Shown: in pieces, positions 11,242 to 22,332 of the stretch
Layout: each line of letters begins with the position of its first letter
Numbering within the stretch: the first letter of the stretch is position 1
Source of the DNA: Coptis chinensis
Taxonomy: Eukaryota > Streptophyta > Magnoliopsida > Ranunculales > Ranunculaceae
Length of the DNA: 64,000 nucleotides
NCBI GenBank assembly: GCA_015680905.1
Contig: CM027380.1
Span: 31,550,001-31,614,000, forward strand
Direction of reading: 5' to 3'
Made by a program: the position numbers and the translations under genes
The notes under the pieces: generated by a model
What the model saw: only the letters and a program-made list of their open reading frames with translations
Told to the model about the DNA's origin: nothing
The model's database searches: none

Positions 11242-11836
11242 TGTTGGGGTTTATACCAATACCAATCGATTTTCCGCTACACAGATAACTTGTATTTGAA
11301 CAATAACAACTCCAGACAACAATATAAATATTCTCTACAACCAACTAACATGCCCAACTCGCTAAACAACTATTAACAACATATAATAATGTAAAGCAGT
11401 AAAAGCATACCACAACACAAAGATATATCATGGTTCGGCCAATGGTGTCTACTTCCACAAGAGTTAATCCTTTTATAAAGTGGGAAGGAAGATTACAATC
11501 ACTCCTTGTAGTTTCTCACCTTACTAGATTACTCTTCTCTCTTTACAGGTTTGTCTCTCTGTAAAGGTTATCTCTCAATCTTGATTGCTTTCAAGATTGG
11601 GTTTCTATCTCCGTTCTTGTGTATTTTCGTGTCTTCTGACTTAGTTAGGTTTTGCCAAAAATCCCAATTTGTATTGCAAACTCGCGGTTCACAAAAAATA
11701 GAATCTTGCCTAAAATAGGCATATGGAAGTCAACAATCAAAGGCAAGAGGATGGTCCAAAAGTTCGAGGTTTAGAAAAACAAACAACTACTTGACAAGGC
11801 AAACTCCTTTTCTCCTGTGTGAGGATAATTCCAACA
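11242..11836 (-). repeat. Copia 5' LTR (right copy)
   Basis: This copy is 595 bp, beginning TGTTGGGGTTTATACC and ending GGATAATTCCAACA. The many differences from the left LTR show that the insertion is not recent. Confidence 0.88.
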
Positions 11837-12640
11837 CCATTTACTTTCTTTTACCTTGACCTTTCTAGCTTCAAAATCAATAATTACATTTAAACAAAAT
11901 ATGAAAATAAACGTCTATATTTGTGAAAGCATATTTTAAATAAAGGTAACATTTCTTTTATTTGATAATCCATCTCCCTCCTCAAATATTTTTTGTACAA
12001 GTTAGTGTTTAAAATAGATAACATGTTTATATTCACCTTTAGTCGATTATTCTAACGTAAAAACAAACATGTTTTTAGAAGTCAACAACTCCTTTTCTCC
12101 TCATGTGATAGGATAATTCCAACACCATCTACTTTCTTACCTTTTATAGTGGGAAAATATGGGATTTGCTTTTGCCATGGTTTTTTCCCATGGCAAATAA
12201 TTTTTCAACTTTTTGGAAATATTCTTATTTGGTTTTCAAACTTGGAAAAAAAATCTAAACAAACAAACTCCAACTTCAAAATGAACAAGCACCTCCATTC
12301 TTCAAAATTTGATGTTGGTGTCAAAATCTAGTCCAACATAAGTTTTTGCATTTTTTTAAGGCATGAACCTCAAATGATATCCAACTTTGTATAAAATAGA
12401 ATTACATATATATTTTATCTTGTCTAAGTAAACAAAATATGAAAATAAACCGTTAAAATATATTTGTGAAAGCATATTTTAAATAAATTTATTAACATTT
12501 CTTTTATTTGATAATCCATCTCCCTCCTCAAATATAATATATATTTTGTTTTACAAGAAATCAAGTTAGTGTTTAAAATAGTCATAACATGAATCTCTTT
12601 AATCGTTGACTTCCATGTAAAATTGTCCAAATAATTTATA
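11837..12640. repeat. Diverged tandem duplication of copia LTR end plus flank
   Basis: The LTR terminus (CTCCTTTTCTCCT...GGATAATTCCAACACCAT) occurs at 11805-11840 and again at 12085-12130. The following flank (AAACAAAATATGAAAATAAAC, ATATTTGTGAAAGCATATTTTAAATAAA, TTTTATTTGATAATCCATCTCCCTCCTC) occurs at about 11890-12050 and again at about 12428-12610. The first copy lacks roughly 250 bp that the second copy has between these blocks. Confidence 0.8.
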
Positions 12641-13747
12641 TTCTCTTCCGACAAATTCAGTTTGATTAACTCATTGTTTTCATGAGTGGATTTCAACTTC
12701 CTTGAGTACCTCGCATCCTATTCCAAGGCAACCAAAAATGACACTGTAATTATAGAGAAAGAGAATACAAAAACTTTATAACGCACAAATATGACATGTT
12801 TTGCAATTTCAGAAAATTATCTTATCTGTTTCATACAATCCATTCTTTTGTAATTAAAACACCAGTGCCACTCTTTTTTGTATTTTCGTGTTGATATAAA
12901 CAGCTAAGTTTAGTTAAGCATTAACCAAGAGAAGAATTAGGCTCATTTGTTGACATAAGACATGAAAAGTCCCATATGATGCATATACATTTAACAAAAT
13001 TAATAGCTAACAAATATCAAGAGTCATTGTAGAAAACTAATGGGCCTACTTTTTTTTTCAATAGAAGTCAATCAAGTAAGGAGGCCTGTCACTCTCTTAA
13101 AAAGCAAATGCAAATGTACAGAGGAACAGCACTTTCGAAAATCCAAGATCAAGAGGGCGATGAACAAATTCCTGTTTACCAAAACAAGGGTCAAATGAGA
13201 AAGTAAAAAAAGCTTTTTCCAGTTTCATGTTTCTGATGCCAACACTGCAAAAGAAATCAGAATAAAAATTAACAAACAACCTAGAGTTCATAAGTTCGTG
13301 CCTATAAAGACATAATTGAGTCATAATTAAGACATTAAACTGTGAATATCAGATTATGAAGAGAGAGATGCGAGCATCATTTGGCAAATTTTTTTTGCCC
13401 GTAGGGGCATTTCAATGGGCAAAAGAGTTTATGGATTCTATTTTCCCACTTCTAGTGGGAAAATATCATTTGCCGGCTAACAGAGAATTTTTGCCTCCTC
13501 TTCCGACAAATGGTGCATCTAGAGAAAAATAAAATTTGCAATTTGCTTTAGATATCCAGGCAATGAGTGGGTTCATGAAAGAATGCAAGTTAGTAATGAG
13601 GAGCTGAACTTATGCTCATTTATTAGGACAAAATTTTATTCAACAAACTTATAGTGAATGGCAAGGCAAAAAAATGTTGATAAAGACGGGAAATGACTCG
13701 GTTCACCCAGCTCTAAACAATGCCCACTTAAATTAGTAGTAGTATAT
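12641..13747. other. Intergenic, no gene found
   Basis: AT-rich sequence. Short frames on both strands lack recognisable motifs. A GTGGGAAAATAT motif near 13458 also occurs at about 12148, so part of this may be old repeat. Confidence 0.6.
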
Positions 13748-14486
13748 GGGGCGCGGTATTGGCACCCCCATAAATGAGACTAACACCCCTTTGACAAAAA
13801 GTAAAACAATAATAGTTATTTTTTAGATGTCCTTTTACACTCCACATGCCCATAGTTCTACGGCAGACAATTGCCGCGAGATCTCATATCCCACGACAGG
13901 CAGTTGCCGCGATATCGCACAATCCACAGTATTGGATTGCTGCGAGATCCTATATCCCACGGCAGGCACTTGCTGCAGTATATTTTTTTTGCGTTTTTTG
14001 TTTTTGTTTTTTTTTTCCACTTCAAATTTTGCATATTGAACACACACAATATATAGATAACTCATTTTCTTATTTAAAATTTCTTTATACACTTCAAGAA
14101 TACACACCAAAACCATGACAAAAAAAATATACACTCGAACCATAATTTTGCTATCTCACGGCAAATATTTTCGTATGTTATAAGAAAATTTTGTGATCAA
14201 ATTAATGAATAAGAGTTTTGATAATTAACACAAGCAAAGACTCCATTTTTAGTAAACAAAATCATTTCGGCAACTAACTTTTTTTTATGGTGGCTATTAA
14301 AAAAAAGAGATCCACGACAACCACCTTCCGTGGGATATAGGATCTCGCGGCAACCCAATGCAGTAGATTGTGTGATCCCGCGGCAGCTACTTGCCGTTAG
14401 TGTTTTTTGTGTATTTAATGGAGGGGTGCTAGTACCGTTGAATTGGTCAAATGGGTGCTAGTCTGGGAGTGCCAATACCGAGCCCC
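13748..14486. mobile_element. Fold-back/MITE-like element with long terminal inverted repeats
   Basis: The left end reads GGGGCGCGGTATTGGCACCCC, and the reverse complement of the right end reads GGGGCTCGGTATTGGCACTCCC. Further inward, a second pair of inverted blocks rich in TATCCCACGGCAGG and GCCGCGATAT motifs occurs at about 13870-13975 and 14320-14400. Most of the 739 bp could thus fold back on itself. No clear target-site duplication was found (flanks TAT and AAT). Small frames within it are by-products of the repeats. Confidence 0.7.
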
Positions 14487-15243
14487 AATACTCATTTCCT
14501 GTCTTCATCTAATCATCTTCATCAACATGCGGAGACAACAACTCAAAAAAATGTACACATCGAAACTTTTTTTAAGTTTATACGGATCAGTAACTAAAAG
14601 AGGATTTATTTCTTTTTTCGATGCAAGTTTAAAAAAGGTTCAGAACTGTCTTCGTAGATATTGGACTCGTGGACACAGGGAGAACATAGAGGACTATTTG
14701 TCTTTTGTTTCTGAAGATAAATTCCAGATATCATTCCATCCACTATATCACGTCGCCTATCAAGTTGGACACCAACGGTAAAATAATTACCATGTTGATA
14801 AAGATAGGACCGATCACGTATACTGTCCCTCCCTACCAGAGAATGTTAAAAGCCTAAAAGTATATTTTCTTTAAATGGAAAAAAATGGAGAAAAGTAGAA
14901 GAATGAAGAAAGAGAAACAATTTTTTTTATGGGATCACTGAAGAAGAAAAGATTCTGCACTCTTATCACTGAAAGAGCATATTGGGTTTTGGGTACAGAC
15001 TCCTCTGTGTCTGTAGCCATTCAGTAAAACAGCAAAGGAAATAAAACTGATACACAATCAATATACTTGTATACATTAACCTGGATCACGGCTTTCTTGG
15101 AAGAAGAACCAGCGACTGGAGCCTACAGAAAACTTCTTTCCACAACTTCGCCAAAATCCGTTCCAGTTGTACATTACAGCTTAAGCTCAGCCAGAAAGAG
15201 ATTACAAACAGTGGAGCCATACCACAATCTACATGTATAAGTT
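14487..15243. other. Intergenic and 3' flank of the cis-prenyltransferase gene
   Basis: No gene was seen. The last 200 bp or so probably contain the 3' UTR of the minus-strand prenyltransferase gene. An open frame at 14443-14781 overlaps the fold-back end and has no recognisable motif. Confidence 0.55.
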
Positions 15244-16116
15244 TCACAATTGCTTCTTTTTCTTCTCTAAGTAAGGCTGGACCCGTTGGTAGCTCAATAT
15301 ACCCCACACCAGGTGCCGTAGGGAGATTTCTGGCCAAAGAGCAGAAGGTGAATACAAGTAGCAGCACGTAGTCTGCCATAGAAGGAAATTGCTCAGACGG
15401 GCTTCACCAGATGTACGGACTAAGATGTCCGGGTCTGGGGCCATCGCCATATAGAAGTGCTTCTCAATGTCAGCCAACTTAATAGGACACTCATTATCAA
15501 TCATCTGCCTAATTGCTCTACTTGCATCTTTGTTGACCTCCTTAGATTTCAATCCTTGAATCTCAGACCTTCTCTCATTGTAAGTCTCCTGCACAGCATG
15601 TACAATCTCATCTGTAGAACTATACGCTATACAGACAAAAAGAACGCACTTATCATTTTTGGCAGTAGCAGCCATAGCCTTCTCAGCAGCTAATCTTACA
15701 GACTCGCGCAAGAGCTGCAGATTTCCCACAAAATGCACCCTAACTCCAAAACTCTTCACTATGCTCTCTTCTTTGAGCAAATCTTCGATCTTGTCCTGCA
15801 TCAGATTCATCACACTTTCGACTTCTTGAGGCTTCCGTCTGAAATTGTCAATGCTGAAGGCATACACAGTCACGTACTTGACTCCCAGTTCGTAGCAATA
15901 CTTGAGCATCGACATGAGAGCCAGGAACCCAACCCTGTGACCTGTCCCTTCATTTACATTGCCTTTACGAGCATATCTCCTGTTCCCATCCATGATGAAG
16001 GCAATGTGGTTTGGAATAGGGCCCACAGAAAGCACACGGAAAATGCACTTTCGCAGGAAGATACACATATTCTTCTGATCAAAACAACTCTGAAGTGACC
16101 TACACAAAGCCTCCAT
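15244..16116 (-). CDS. Cis-prenyltransferase (dehydrodolichyl diphosphate synthase family)
   Basis: The family adds isopentenyl units in cis to an allylic diphosphate to make polyprenyl or dolichyl diphosphates, or rubber-type polymers in some plants, usually at the ER. The 290-residue frame is intact and intronless, close to the family's usual length. Visible motifs: HIAFIMDGNRRYARK (catalytic Asp at about residue 43), YAFSIDNFRR (86-94), the eukaryotic-type IAYSSTDEIVHAVQ (163-175), and DPDILVRTSGEARLSNFLLW (228-247) for isopentenyl diphosphate/Mg binding. LWPEISLRHLVW follows. Acidic and basic active-site positions are kept, so activity is plausible. The N-terminus is short and hydrophobic rather than a clear transit peptide, which fits ER/cytosolic DHDDS-like enzymes better than plastid ones. 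The C-terminus is Lys-rich. Which member of the plant CPT family it is cannot be told from here. Confidence 0.93.
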   Translation of the reverse strand: MEALCRSLQSCFDQKNMCIFLRKCIFRVLSVGPIPNHIAFIMDGNRRYARKGNVNEGTGHRVGFLALMSMLKYCYELGVKYVTVYAFSIDNFRRKPQEVESVMNLMQDKIEDLLKEESIVKSFGVRVHFVGNLQLLRESVRLAAEKAMAATAKNDKCVLFVCIAYSSTDEIVHAVQETYNERRSEIQGLKSKEVNKDASRAIRQMIDNECPIKLADIEKHFYMAMAPDPDILVRTSGEARLSNFLLWQTTCCYLYSPSALWPEISLRHLVWGILSYQRVQPYLEKKKKQL

Positions 16117-16690
16117 TTGAAAATGGACCTGTTATTGTAAAAGAAAACTTTAGTTAAGACTCTGAAATCTTAATATATGAGAGGAATAGCAAAGTCTACC
16201 AAACCTTGCATACATATACTTGATTAGATAAGAACAATACATGACTGAGAATGACTACAACTGTCCACAGGGATTTGAATGATCATAACAAAAAATACTC
16301 TATTAAAGTTAAGTAGTTAAAAGCATTACAACAGGTCCTAACTACACTTAATTAATTGGCACAGGACACACACAGTTTTCAACGATTTAACAATGACAAC
16401 GGAACGAAAGAACATAACAGACAAAAGATGAAGAAATGGTCATACACATTAGCAAGTTAGGATAATCTAGGTTGTATTAATTATTGTTTCAAAATAAAAG
16501 ATTTTGCCTTAATCTCATTGTTTAAAAATGCACATAGTAAGAAAACACCCAACAAGAGTTTCTCATTTTTAGGCATTTCATCAAACAATTATTTGAAATC
16601 TAGATTTCTATAAACGGAATTTGACTAAGCTGATTAGTTGTAGCTTAGTATATGAATAAAGAAGCTCACCTGATTAAGCACGACAACCTC
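16117..16690 (-). promoter_or_regulatory. 5' UTR with probable intron of the prenyltransferase gene
   Basis: Twelve bases upstream of the ATG there is an intron-like acceptor (TTTTACAATAACAG, ending at 16129). A strong donor, AATCAG|GTGAGC, occurs at 16670/16669. Together they define a possible 541-bp intron (16129-16669) in the leader, a common arrangement in plant genes. The transcription start would be right of 16670. No cDNA is available, so this is inferred from splice signals only. Confidence 0.55.
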
Positions 16691-17084
16691 GCTATCAGAC
16701 CAAAAAATGGTAACAGATCAACAACAACTTTGAACACTTGTAGACCCGTTTAGTCATGTGAGATGCCTGCCCATATGGGTAACTATCAATCCCCCAAATC
16801 ACGATATATATCGCTCGACATTTTACATTTTGGGGACTACGTAAAATTCGACAATATATCATGGCATATTCTAATATATCGATGATAATCGAAATATCAT
16901 AGCTATATGCCAAAATATATCAACATGTAAAAAAAAGGAAATCTAATTAGATCCAAAGATTTATTAATTTCCTTTAGAAGGATTTATTTGAAAAAGATCC
17001 TCATTGATTCACAAAAAAGTAATTTGAAAAGAAAAAAAATAATTTAATTGAATAATTAACATTTGTTCCGTATTATCCGCTCAA

Positions 17085-18760
17085 GGCAACTTGTGTGGGT
17101 ATGCACACTCTCATTGGATTAACTTTGGGATTGAGATTAATAACGTTAGGATTAACCCTGTCCACTTTACATTTTACCAAAAACAGCTTGTCAACTAAAC
17201 AAATCTGCATTTTCTTCCTGCCCAAACTTCTTTGGGAGGAGAGTTGTAGAACACATGCATAATTGGATTAGGTTACAAGCCTTATATCATGGTTATTCCC
17301 CACCAATAGAATGTTAGCAATGGTCTTTTCCATGCTTGAAGTCTTGACCAGTCAACGCACCTATATAAGATGGACGAGACTACACAAGAAACATGTTCTG
17401 GTTTTTCTTACTTGTTTTCGTTTGATTATTGAAAAACAAAAAAAATCTTTCACTTTGATTGTTAGCCGGCTGCCCGGCTCAGTTCGAAGTGAAAACGAAG
17501 TGATCGTTATGAATTCCTTTCCATCTCCAGTCTTTTCCATTTGTTGGTTATACAAAAGCAAGGCCGAAAGTTTTGGGATTTGAAGCTATTTCGGACCCTC
17601 CCAAAACCGATACATATCGGAAAAATCAAAAAATCGGATTAATATATCGTTTTTGCCCATTTTGGTGATAATATTCAAAAAATGAGGATATATAGGAAAT
17701 ATCGCCAATATATAACGATATATATAGAGTGATATAACGATATATATCGGGATATATCGGTCAACAGTCAACAAAATCGGTAAAAAATCAACCGTCCAAC
17801 CAAGTCAAACGATATATATCAAATATATCAGAATATGTCAGAATATATCGCCGATATATATTTTTATATCAGTTTAAAATTAATTTAATTTTCAGAGTCG
17901 ATATTTCAAATGTTTCGAAATCAGTAGGCTGAAAAAACGATAAATATCGGCAAAAAATCGATTTTTCGAACAATATTTTCGGCCCTGGACAAAGGTAGTG
18001 AATAATACGTATACAGTATGAACCTCGTGTCAGTCGAGTGTTTCTGTGAAATTCTCTTGGGATCCATCAGGCCTAACAATCTTTTATTTCTATGGCTTCT
18101 CATTCCCGTCAACAAACATAAATTAATTTAAAGTCGAACAAGTTAATCAACTGGCGTTGCTACAATCTAACTAGCAATATACAAATTACAGAATTTCAAT
18201 CAAGGATGAAAGATTTTTCATTTTTGCAGCTTTAGCACAATTGAATCAATATGTGTAGAACATATGAATAATTCACAAACATAAATGGGGCGAGTGAATC
18301 ATGTACTTAAACTTGGTAGAGTAGAAATCACTGAAATATAAAAGATTGAAAGTGAATTTGGTAGAAAAGAGAAAGAAGATAGGCTGGAAGAAAATGAGTT
18401 TTCTTCCCTAAATTAAGTCAATCGATACATTCTCTCTCTTTTGACTTTTAAGATTGGGTAAATTCCCTAATCACCCGTGATAATGTCATTTTGTTCCAAT
18501 CCGGCGGCCATTGTTAGCAACCCACTAGTTGCTGATAAAATGTGCTTTGTTGCTATTTGTGGCCAAATTAGAAATACATTGACATTATCATGGCCGAATC
18601 AAGAATTTACCCTTTAAGATTTGTTCATATTAATTAGTTACCAAAATCAAAGATTTTGACTGGCTGTTTTTGGTAACATGTAAAGTGGACGGTGTTAATC
18701 CAAACATTATTAATCTCAACCCCAAAGATAATCCAGTGAGAGTGTGCCCACCCACAACCT
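17085..18760. mobile_element. Large inverted-repeat element, possibly MULE-like
   Basis: The left arm (17085-17190) and right arm (18662-18760) are reverse complements over about 100 bp with scattered mismatches. Shared blocks include GCTGTTTTTGGTAA, ATGTAAAGTGGAC, TTATTAATCTCAA and GAGAGTGTGC. The TIR length fits Mutator-like elements, but I found no transposase and no certain 9-bp target duplication. The interior holds an ATATCG-rich section and no recognisable gene. Confidence 0.6.
17590..17990. repeat. ATATCG/CGATAT palindromic-motif cluster
   Basis: This segment contains many copies of CGATATAT and ATATATCGG-type words on both strands with irregular spacing. A smaller cluster lies at 16800-16920. 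The spacing is not that of a regular tandem repeat. It may be secondary-structure-rich MITE core sequence. Confidence 0.6.
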
Positions 18761-19276
18761 CTCTGAATCCGAACTCATTTTTCAAACAAAGTAAAAATGA
18801 AATAAAATTGAATTAATTAAAGTCTATTAAGTATTTCAAATTTCATATCAGATCCAAAAAAAAAAAAAAAAAATACATAGACATATAATGAGAAGATGGG
18901 AATCAATTAAGCTCTTCAGATCATCAACAAACCTTACACCTCATCTTCATTCAATCAAACACAATTTATTCTCCTCTTAAGATCAATAATTAGTAGAAGA
19001 TGAAGAAATTTTGACTATTTGAGTCTAATGAGGAAGATGAGTTGAGAGGGTTTTGAGGTGTAAAATCTAACTAATTTAAAGAGACCTAGCATTCTGACAC
19101 TGCGCGATGCGTCGGTTACACTCTTATTTGGTGCTAAAAAAAATAAAATAGGGGTAATTTCATAATTAACAATACTAGCAAAATGCACGTGCTCTACACA
19201 TGAACGACACACAAAATTTATTGAAGAGAATGTGAACATAGTTATCAAGAGGAGAGCTATGTCAGATTGTTACTAA
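18761..19276. other. Intergenic, no gene found
   Basis: AT-rich sequence with a poly-A run near 18858. No frame with a recognisable motif was seen. Confidence 0.6.
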
Positions 19277-19541
19277 GGGGTTGTTTGTTTTTTGGTTTTT
19301 TAGCGTTCAGAGGCGCTGAAACATAAGTTTTCAGCGTTCAGCGTTCTCAACAGTTGTTTGTTTTCCCAATTGTCTTAAGCGTTCAGCGCCAAAATCGTCT
19401 TCAGCGTTCCGCGGTCTCACAGCTCCTGAATGCTGAAATGAGAAACGTGAAGCACTTGTTTTTTAGAGTTCAGCAATCAGCATTTAGCATTTAGAAGGTG
19501 GGTTATTCAGCATTCAGAGGCTCAAAAAAACAAACGACCCC
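19277..19541. mobile_element. 265-bp Tourist-like MITE with TAA duplication
   Basis: The left end reads GGGGTTGTTTGTTTTTT and the right end is its inverted match, AAAAAAACAAACGACCCC. It is flanked by TAA on both sides (19274-19276 and 19542-19544), the usual target of Tourist/PIF-Harbinger elements. The interior is built from repeated GCGTTCAG/TTCAGC motifs. It has no coding capacity. Confidence 0.85.
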
Positions 19542-19544
19542 TAA

Positions 19545-20500
19545 TTAATTTATTATTAATTTATACATGAAATTCAAAAAATCTAGCAAAGCTGCACGTG
19601 TAACAAATACTACAATTTAAAAATCATGTACATTACATTACATTCATAATACATATTATTGTTTAAATATAATTTTCTGTTTACAAATAATTTCTAATGC
19701 ACTTGTCATGAGAACAATCTAAGTACATGAAAAAAAAAATGGGAGGAAAAAAAAGATGAATGTATATGGTCCTCAAAGTCTTTGTGACACATTTGAAGGA
19801 CGTGATCTGCACGTGGATAACAAATAGATCATGTTGACAGGTATTTATATTTGAATATAATATTGGTGTCTACATTTAATTTTTATCAAATTATGTTAGC
19901 ATACTAAGTTCATTAGCTTCTGAAACGGGCATGCTAAAAGAATATAGAAGCCATTAAATATCGTTATAGCATATATCTGCCCATACATACAAAAAAAATC
20001 ACATAGTGGCAACATATATATTCTTAGAAAAAATGTTACGTAAAATGTTACGTGGTTTTAGAGGTGGAACTTAGAAGTGTGGAACACAATTAGGTAATGT
20101 TGTGTAAGTTCATAAAACAAAAATGCAATTGTCCATCATAGGTTCTAAGTTGAATTGAAGTCTCTACGGCATGGTAAACATAGTCACAAAGAATAATTGT
20201 TTCCTCTAAATTTGACGAAGAAAGATAGTAATTGCCCCCTCCATTCCATAGACATAAAAAAAAAAAAAATAATAATAAGTAAAAACTTCTACTAAATTAG
20301 CAATCTGTAAGAGGTGGACTTTCCTTAAATACAACAGACACCTTAAAGGGTCTTGACCATAATAATTAAAATAAAAAAGACGTGAATACTAATCATTAAT
20401 GTTTTCCTAATGTTCACAATTTTACAGTATTACAAAGATTTTTTTCCCCGACTTCTAAATGTACATGCTGAAATGGCAATATGCAAGGTACATCCTTGAA
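19545..20500. other. Intergenic, no gene found
   Basis: AT-rich sequence with short A runs, for example near 20258. No recognisable coding segment. Confidence 0.6.
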
Positions 20501-21124
20501 TGACACCCAAATCTTATAGAGCAACTTTAGATACGGGAATGAGACCCAGAGATAACTTGATTATTAGGCCAAGAAATCGAGGGGAACAAAACATTTGCAA
20601 CACTCCACGCAGTGATGCAAGTTTTGCAATGTGACGGCATGTTGGTGAAGGAATTTTGTGCTTCACCATATTCTTCTTGTAAAATATGAGTAGGGCAGCG
20701 TGGCCTAAAATTTGCTTCCCATCTGAATCACGATACTTCCAAGTACCTCAAGGTGCAGAAAATGCACCAATCCTTCAAAGAGTAATCGACAAACGGTTTG
20801 AGCACATGCACAATAAACTTCGGTTTGGCTAGAAAAAGAAAAGATGACATACTATTAAGATATGAAAGTGATGTCGGAACCCCGAGAACAAAGCGAGGGG
20901 CCGGGAGAGATAGAATGTTCACCTAATCCATCACACAATAATTTATGTCTATATTACAATGTTATTTCGGAACATTTGCTCTCCCGATAAATTCTCCTGC
21001 CTATGCCTTTGAAATGCATTCGAAGATAGCGTGACAATACCTGTATGTATATAACAAATAACTAAATCTATCTAAATGTAATTAAAAATACAAATAACAT
21101 GCTTGTGAACATCATATGCGGAAG

Positions 21125-22207
21125 AGCTATTTACCGCAGTAATGCTGGCTTTGGGGCAACGATTCCAAAGTCCCACTACTTCCGTTAAGCCTTTGTAACA
21201 TTTCCATCGGCATCGGCGTCCACGATAACAGAATCCCCTCCTTGATATCTCCAGCATCTTCTCAGCCATGTTGTCCTCTAAAAGCCTCATTATTGCTCTC
21301 CTTAGAGGTCTTACTCCATAGCTTCGGGCCGTATCCTTCATCAACAACTCTGTCTCTAAATCGTGCAGTAGCACGAAGCTCTATTTCCTTGGCCTTTAGC
21401 CTCTCAAATACCTCCTTCAACATTATATCTGCAATATCCTTGACTTCCAACTTCGTAATCTGCTTGGAAGACAATCATCTCGTCTAACCTGTTCGGGAAC
21501 TCGTCTCTAAAATCTTTGCTTCAATTCCTCGGTAACCGTGCTCTTTATCCGGTTGTAGTCTTGTCCCTTCTCATCATAGTCGAGATTGAATCAATCGACG
21601 GGCCTCCTTTTTTCAATTACACTTTCCTACCAACATTGGAGGTCATTATCGGTGGCGTATTTTTTTAAAATCAACGGTCGATCGACCCTTGCTATCCATT
21701 AACCTCCCATCTTCTAGAATCTGAAGCATCATATTGAAGACATCGGGGAGCCTTCTCTATCTTGTCAAAGAGGACCACGATTATAGGGTAAATGAAACGG
21801 CTTTAGTAAAAGACCACCCTCGATGTAGGCGACATAACCCGGTGGTGAACCAATCAGCTTGAGACGGTATGCCTCTCCATAAACTCACTCATATCAAAGG
21901 TTGGATCATGGCTTCCTCGGAGAACCAAAGTAATAGGTAGCCAGCGTTTTAGACTCCAACTTTCCAACACGGTTGGACCTGAAAATATGAAACTTCGCGA
22001 TAGGCGATTTGGATTCTTCACCCCAACACGGGCTCGGCAGATGGCACGGCTAATAGCTTTGACGGCTTCATCCCGACTAATGATTCTTCGGTGGAGTGTG
22101 TCTTCCATCTTGAGGAGTTTATCGGACTCATCACTTGATACTTTGTCAACTTGGATTCCACCATGAAGACACAATATCTTTGTTAACTTAACCACATCAC
22201 GAACCAT
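21125..22207 (-). pseudogene. ClpC-type Hsp100 chaperone fragment (second AAA+ module)
   Basis: Intact ClpC is the plastid AAA+ unfoldase that feeds the Clp protease. Successive pieces read, in ClpC order, [47 protein letters not shown] (Walker A region, disturbed), [20 protein letters not shown], a Walker B-like [10 protein letters not shown] with disturbed frame, [37 protein letters not shown]-like [13 protein letters not shown] and [20 protein letters not shown]. They end at a C-terminal GSSGTLESLP. Many single-base indels split these into different frames, but residues between the breaks are close to plant ClpC. Only the C-terminal third of the protein is represented, and no intron is evident. 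Confidence 0.85.
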
Positions 22208-22332
22208 TCCTCAACCGGTTGTAGTTCAAAGGGCCATAAATGTAGACCGGTCTTATTGAAGTCCAGTTCACATCTCTCGATAGTAAGTTTTTTCGTGTCA
22301 AGCTTTCCTTTGTGCATACTCTTTGGATCTAC
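22208..22332 (-). pseudogene. CSP41b-type (chloroplast RNA-binding, NAD-epimerase fold) fragment
   Basis: In successive frames the minus strand encodes VDPKSMHKGKLDTKKL, NWTSIRPVYIYGPLNYN and then VEEWF. This is the order found in plant CSP41b (CRB), a plastid stem-loop RNA-binding protein derived from nucleotide-sugar epimerases; YIYGPLNYN is its most recognisable piece. About 40 residues are present. The fragment runs directly into the ClpC fragment with no spacer, giving a chimeric segment. A one-base loss in the CCC before VEEWF shifts the frame. Confidence 0.72.

Larger units (their letters stand above)
4924..11836 (-). mobile_element. Ty1/copia LTR retrotransposon, non-autonomous remnant
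   Basis: Two similar LTRs (4924-5554 and 11242-11836) begin TGTTGGG and end CCAACA. Between them, on the minus strand, lie a primer-binding site next to the right LTR, gag, integrase, reverse transcriptase and RNase H, in copia order (integrase before RT), and a polypurine tract next to the left LTR. All reading frames are broken by stops and shifts, and a solo LTR is inserted at 6269-7784. The left flank is CCATC; the matching CCATC on the right follows a second copy of the LTR end at 12125 rather than position 11836, where the flank reads CCATT. The right border has therefore been rearranged. Confidence 0.9.

Noticed and set aside
13827..14143. Overlapping open frames on both strands
   Set aside because: They fall in the fold-back element and reflect its inverted repeats.
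15733..16098. Plus-strand open frame opposite the prenyltransferase
   Set aside because: It is the shadow of the conserved minus-strand coding sequence.
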